From positions 19,463,149-19,527,148 of the forward strand of contig NC_045146.1 of NCBI RefSeq assembly GCF_008831285.2: a DNA stretch of 64,000 nt, written 5' to 3'. Of this stretch, positions 60,828 to 64,000 are shown in pieces. Each line of letters begins with the position of its first letter. The first letter of the stretch is position 1. Below the pieces are notes generated by a model, which was given only the letters and a program-made list of their open reading frames with translations, ran no database searches and was not told where the DNA came from. The DNA comes from Nymphaea colorata (taxonomy: Eukaryota; Streptophyta; Magnoliopsida; Nymphaeales; Nymphaeaceae). Both the position numbers and the translations under genes were made by a program.

Positions 60828-61510
60828 GTTTCACTTTAACACCCATACCATTTCTCTCTCTGTCTCTCTTTATATATATATATGTGTGTGTGTGTTAGAA
60901 AGAGAGGAAAAAAAAAGAAGAGAAAAGAAAACTGTATCTGACAACTAATTTTTTAATTATAATATTACCTTTTAAAGTTATCAAACTATTCATTAAATGA
61001 TCGTCAATTGAGCGTAATTAATAAAGAGAAAGACACAAAGTCTCAAATTTTTAAACTTTTTTTCTTATGTTGAATAACTAGCAAGTTACATTTCTGAGAA
61101 ATATTTTGAATTGTTGAGGATTTATCGTGAAATAGTGCAGTGAGGAAACTGCGAAAAGTGCAAAAAATCGAGAGTTTAAGAGAATAAGAATTCTGAATGT
61201 CATGCGACGAAATATTATCATGAAATTTTCATTTATTTGCTTATCAAATTATTCTTGTTTTTACCATTTTTTGCTTGCTTTGCTGTTTTCTTAATCAAGA
61301 GATTTATTTGAAAAACATTAATCTCATGCATACTGATGCGAATGTTAGCAACGATTTGGTGTTCTTTTGAGTTCGTTTGGCAAAGAGAATAGTAGCAAAT
61401 TGTTTCATAAATTTGCATGCCCCAGCCCTTAGGCCATATTTATAAAAGACTTCATTGTTGTTCCTATTACTAATATTTGGTCCAACCGTATGCTTAAAAG
61501 AAAACCATTT

Positions 61511-61604
61511 GGTTGTGTTTGTTTCGTTGTGGATCTTAGATCAGCGGTGATTTGAGATCTTTAAACCACCCCTTCATCCGACCTTAAATCTATGGTTTTT
61601 AACA
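61511..61604. repeat. Dispersed MITE-like repeat, copy 4 (reverse)
   Basis: Starts GGTTGTGTTTGTTTCGTTG and contains GATCTTAGATCAGCGG and CGACCTTAAATCTATGG. It is the reverse complement of copy 2 (21231-21341). It lies inside the extra DNA of unit B and is absent from unit A. Confidence 0.55.
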
Positions 61605-62359
61605 TATAGCATGAATTTAAAAATTATGTTACAAAAGATGATCACCCAAAAAACACATTTTTTTTTTATGTAGCATCGGATAAACCTTAGTCGTATAAAC
61701 CCAACTATTTGTTCATTTGAAAGGGGGAATTTCTAAAATTTTCAAAAACCTATTCATTCCATCAATTTTCATGGTAAATGCATGGCTTCTGAGGTACCTA
61801 ACTTTGTAAAGGAGTTTTAGTTCTCTGTTTCGTTTTGTGGAATGAAATTCTGTAAGAACTGATCCCATTTTTGCCTGTATAAGGCCAATTTTTGTCAATA
61901 AAGGGTGGGGCTGTATCCCCCAAGCAGCAGTTCTCCGATAGGTGCCTCACTTTGCTTAAGGCTTTTTTATTTTTAATTAATATTTTTAAATATCTGGTCT
62001 GCTATATATATAAATACGCCTTCATATATAAAATTTTGCAAAGGGTATCCCTTTTAAAAAAAATTTCTAGCTCCTCTGCTGATCTCTTTATATGTTATGT
62101 TGATCATGCTTCTTGCATGGCTGTTTTATCATAATAATGCGATACTCTTTTGAAAAGATAGTGTCCTCGTTTTCCATGCCAATATCAAATAGTGCACATT
62201 TTAGTTGTACCCACACATCAACCACATCTTCGTAGCTGGTTTCGGAGTTATGAGCCACAAATCTTGCTTTGGTTTCTAGGAATCAATGAAGCATCTTATC
62301 TTCTTGTACCCACGCATTTAGGTGCACATATTTGTGTCTCCCATGCGTGTGGATGCACT

Positions 62360-62656
62360 TAAACTCGAGCCCGAGCCCGATTAAATTAAAAGACCACACT
62401 TAAACTCGAGCCCGAGCTCGATTAAATTAAAAGTATATATATTTTTAATGTAAAATAATATATAAATATAATTAATCATAATAAAATATATATATAATTT
62501 AATAAAATAAATATTAAAAAAATTATCGAGCCCAATCGGGCCAGCCTGATAAATTATTGGGCCAGCGCAATGCCCTTTTTTCCAGGCCCAGGCCTGGGCC
62601 CTAGTCGCGCAGGGTACCACCTACCCACCAGCAACCCGGCCTAGTGCCCAGCTTTA
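62360..62656. mobile_element. hAT-like MITE inserted in unit B, 297 bp
   Basis: Present in B but absent at the matching place in A. Flanks are GATGCACT (62352-62359) and GACGCTCT (62657-62664), 6 of 8 alike. Unit A has a single GGGCGCGCT there. Ends are TAAACTCGAGCCCGAGCCC and, reverse-complemented, TAAAGCTGGGCACTAGGCC. The AT-rich core matches that of the 32043-32397 element closely. The left end holds a ~41-bp internal duplication (ACTTAAACTCGAGCCCGAGC twice). Confidence 0.7.
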
Positions 62657-62809
62657 GACGCTCTTGCATGCCCACATACATGTGAAGATGGTCACTTTTT
62701 TTACTTTTTCTCAGGGACTCACACTTGACGAATTATGAAAGAGAAAAGCGTGACTTCATTTTGCCTTCACATTGCCTTTTTTTTTTTTAGTGTTTGTGAA
62801 ATCAAAACT

Positions 62810-63099
62810 AGGTTTGAGAGAACCTCATGCTTAAGAAAAACCGAGTTCTCAATAGCACAATAGATTAAAACAGATTCATGGATAACAGTTTTGTCACTAT
62901 TGCCAACAGCTTTAAAAGGAATTGGAAACTCAAGAAATGCATGAGCATGGGCTCAAGTCATGTGGTGGGGCAGAGTAACGAGATCACATGCATCCTTCCA
63001 TAACGAATATTCTAGTTAAATCTTTGATGCATGACAAATATGTTGCATTTATTTGTCCATGTGGAACACAAAAGTAGATCCACTGGCGCCACTGAGTTT
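62810..63099. other. Gene-free spacer
   Basis: No gene or clear element between the segmental duplication and the copia LTR. Confidence 0.5.
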
Positions 63100-63630
63100 C
63101 TTATACATATATGAATCACTATCTTAGGAAGTGCACATTTACCTGTGAGAAAGAAGAAGATTTTACGTGGTTCGGTGTAAATTTACCTACGTCCACGAGA
63201 GGGGGTCCTTCCACACTTTTGGTGGAGAGGTTTTCCACTATTTATAATGCTTTACACGTTAGGCTTCTCCTTGATCTTAGGAGAGATTACATCCTTATCA
63301 TGATTTCTCTTATGAGCTGTACAAGAATCTTTAATATGATTGTCGGTTTTAGATTGACTTGCTTTGTTGGGCTGTTGCATCTCTGGATCGCCATCTTCCT
63401 TAACCGACTTACTCTTCCTTGGATGAATCTTCCCCAAATCATCATGAATATCCATAGCTATCTTGCCTTTATTATCTCTTGCATTAATATCCAACGCAAT
63501 CCCATTAATATCCAATGCAATCTGTGGCCTGGCTGATTTGGCCTTTGTTGTAACCGACGCAATCTGCGATCTTGCCAATTGGTGTTTATCCTCATCCGTT
63601 TCTCTTGCCAATTGGTGATTATCCGTTTCA
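63100..63630 (-). repeat. 3' LTR of Ty1/copia element
   Basis: On the minus strand the LTR starts TGAAACGGATAATCACC at 63630, directly after the polypurine tract. It contains a TATA-like TATAAATA (63239-63246) and the copia-typical ACGTGGTTCGGTGTAAATT read on the plus strand near 63166. A ~33-bp duplication of TTGCCAATTGGTG lies near the start (63574-63618). The far end is approximate; no target-site duplication was fixed. Confidence 0.6.
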
Positions 63631-63643
63631 TCCCCCCTCAAAC
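63631..63643 (-). other. Polypurine tract of copia element
   Basis: Minus strand reads TTTGAGGGGGGA just before the TG of the LTR. Confidence 0.7.
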
Positions 63644-64000
63644 TGGGCGGGGCTTTAGTGAGGCCCAGTTTGGTGCGAAGTGTATTGAAAGAATGGCTTG
63701 ACAGTGCCTTGGTAAATATATCAGCAAGTTGTTGGGAGGAAGGCACAAAATGCGTAGTAAGCTGACCAAGTGCAACCTTTTCACGAAGGAAGTGATAATC
63801 TAATTCGACATGTTTCATTCGAGAGTGAAAAACTGGCTTAATAGAAACCTGTAGTGCAGACATATTATCACAATATAAGGTAGGTGCAGAGGCCAAGTAT
63901 ATTCCAAGATCTTTCAAAATATATGTAATCCACGTAAGTTCAGCGGCGGCAGATGCCATAGATCGATACTCAGCTTCAGTCGTCGATCGAGCAACAGTAG
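63644..64000 (-). CDS. Ty1/copia pol, RNase H C-terminal part (partial)
   Basis: The frame enters from beyond the window end, reading TVARSTTEAEYRSMASAAAE, LTWITYILKDLG, APTLYCDNMSALQ, NPVFHSR-type KPVFHSRMKHVELDYHFLRE, then TTHFVPSSQQLADIFTKAL. This is the standard copia RNase H end, with the AEYR Glu and CDN Asp both present. It has no stop here and continues past the polypurine tract into the LTR, ending at 63252 (about 125 extra codons). The rest of the element lies outside the window, so intactness cannot be judged. Confidence 0.88.

Larger units (their letters stand above)
60049..62809. repeat. Tandem segmental duplication, unit B with insertions
   Basis: Second copy of unit A, enlarged by about 750 bases near 60895-61650 (which contains a dispersed MITE-like repeat), about 110 bases near 62150-62260, and the 297-bp hAT-like MITE at 62360-62656. 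Apart from these, the order of sequence is the same as in A. Confidence 0.9.

Overview
The window looks like nuclear DNA of a flowering plant with a repeat-rich genome. Evidence: a four-exon gene with GT-AG introns of the plant-only DREPP/PCaP1 family, a plant-type Cys-rich single-exon gene, Ty3/gypsy and Ty1/copia retroelements with plant-type pol sequences, hAT/CACTA/MITE-sized DNA transposons, and many long (TA)n and (GA)n microsatellites. The species cannot be fixed from the sequence. I see no bacterial, CRISPR, rRNA or confident tRNA features.

Layout. 0.7-2.35 kb: two head-to-head copies of a Myb/SANT-like (Myb_DNA-bind_3 type) gene fragment forming an inverted repeat with ~0.7 kb arms and a ~44-base spacer, followed by a LINE 3' relic (about 2.4-3.5 kb). 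4.16-4.67 kb: the first credible gene (minus strand), a 170-aa Cys-rich plant protein of unassigned function. 5-26 kb: gene-poor, with small nonautonomous elements (a 124-bp fold-back, a TRIM-like element with 83/84-bp LTRs, a 218-bp CACTA-type MITE with a perfect 3-bp duplication), tandem duplications and microsatellites. 26.7-28.4 kb: the second credible gene (minus strand), a PCaP1/DREPP plasma-membrane cation-binding protein, 215 aa, four exons in consistent reading phase. 28.5-38.5 kb: gene-poor, with a 355-bp hAT-like MITE and a family of ~0.5 kb AT-rich elements.

38.53-46.69 kb: an old Ty3/gypsy (Tekay/Del-like) LTR retrotransposon on the minus strand, bounded by the 5-bp duplication GGTCT. 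It has lost gag, protease and one LTR edge, and its RT, RNase H and integrase catalytic motifs are damaged. 46.7-58.3 kb: mostly unassigned AT-rich DNA with a CACTA-like terminus, a copia relic and a 176-bp hAT MITE with a perfect 8-bp duplication. 58.36-62.81 kb: a tandem segmental duplication of ~1.7 kb; the second copy carries later insertions, one an hAT-like MITE whose empty site is preserved in the first copy. 63.1-64.0 kb: the 3' LTR and RNase H end of a Ty1/copia element that continues beyond the window.

The two credible genes have no evident functional link. Almost everything else is layers of transposable-element insertion and decay. The most distinctive structures are the Myb/SANT inverted repeat, the segmental duplication with a filled/empty insertion site, and the PCaP1-like protein with Ser instead of Gly at position 2.
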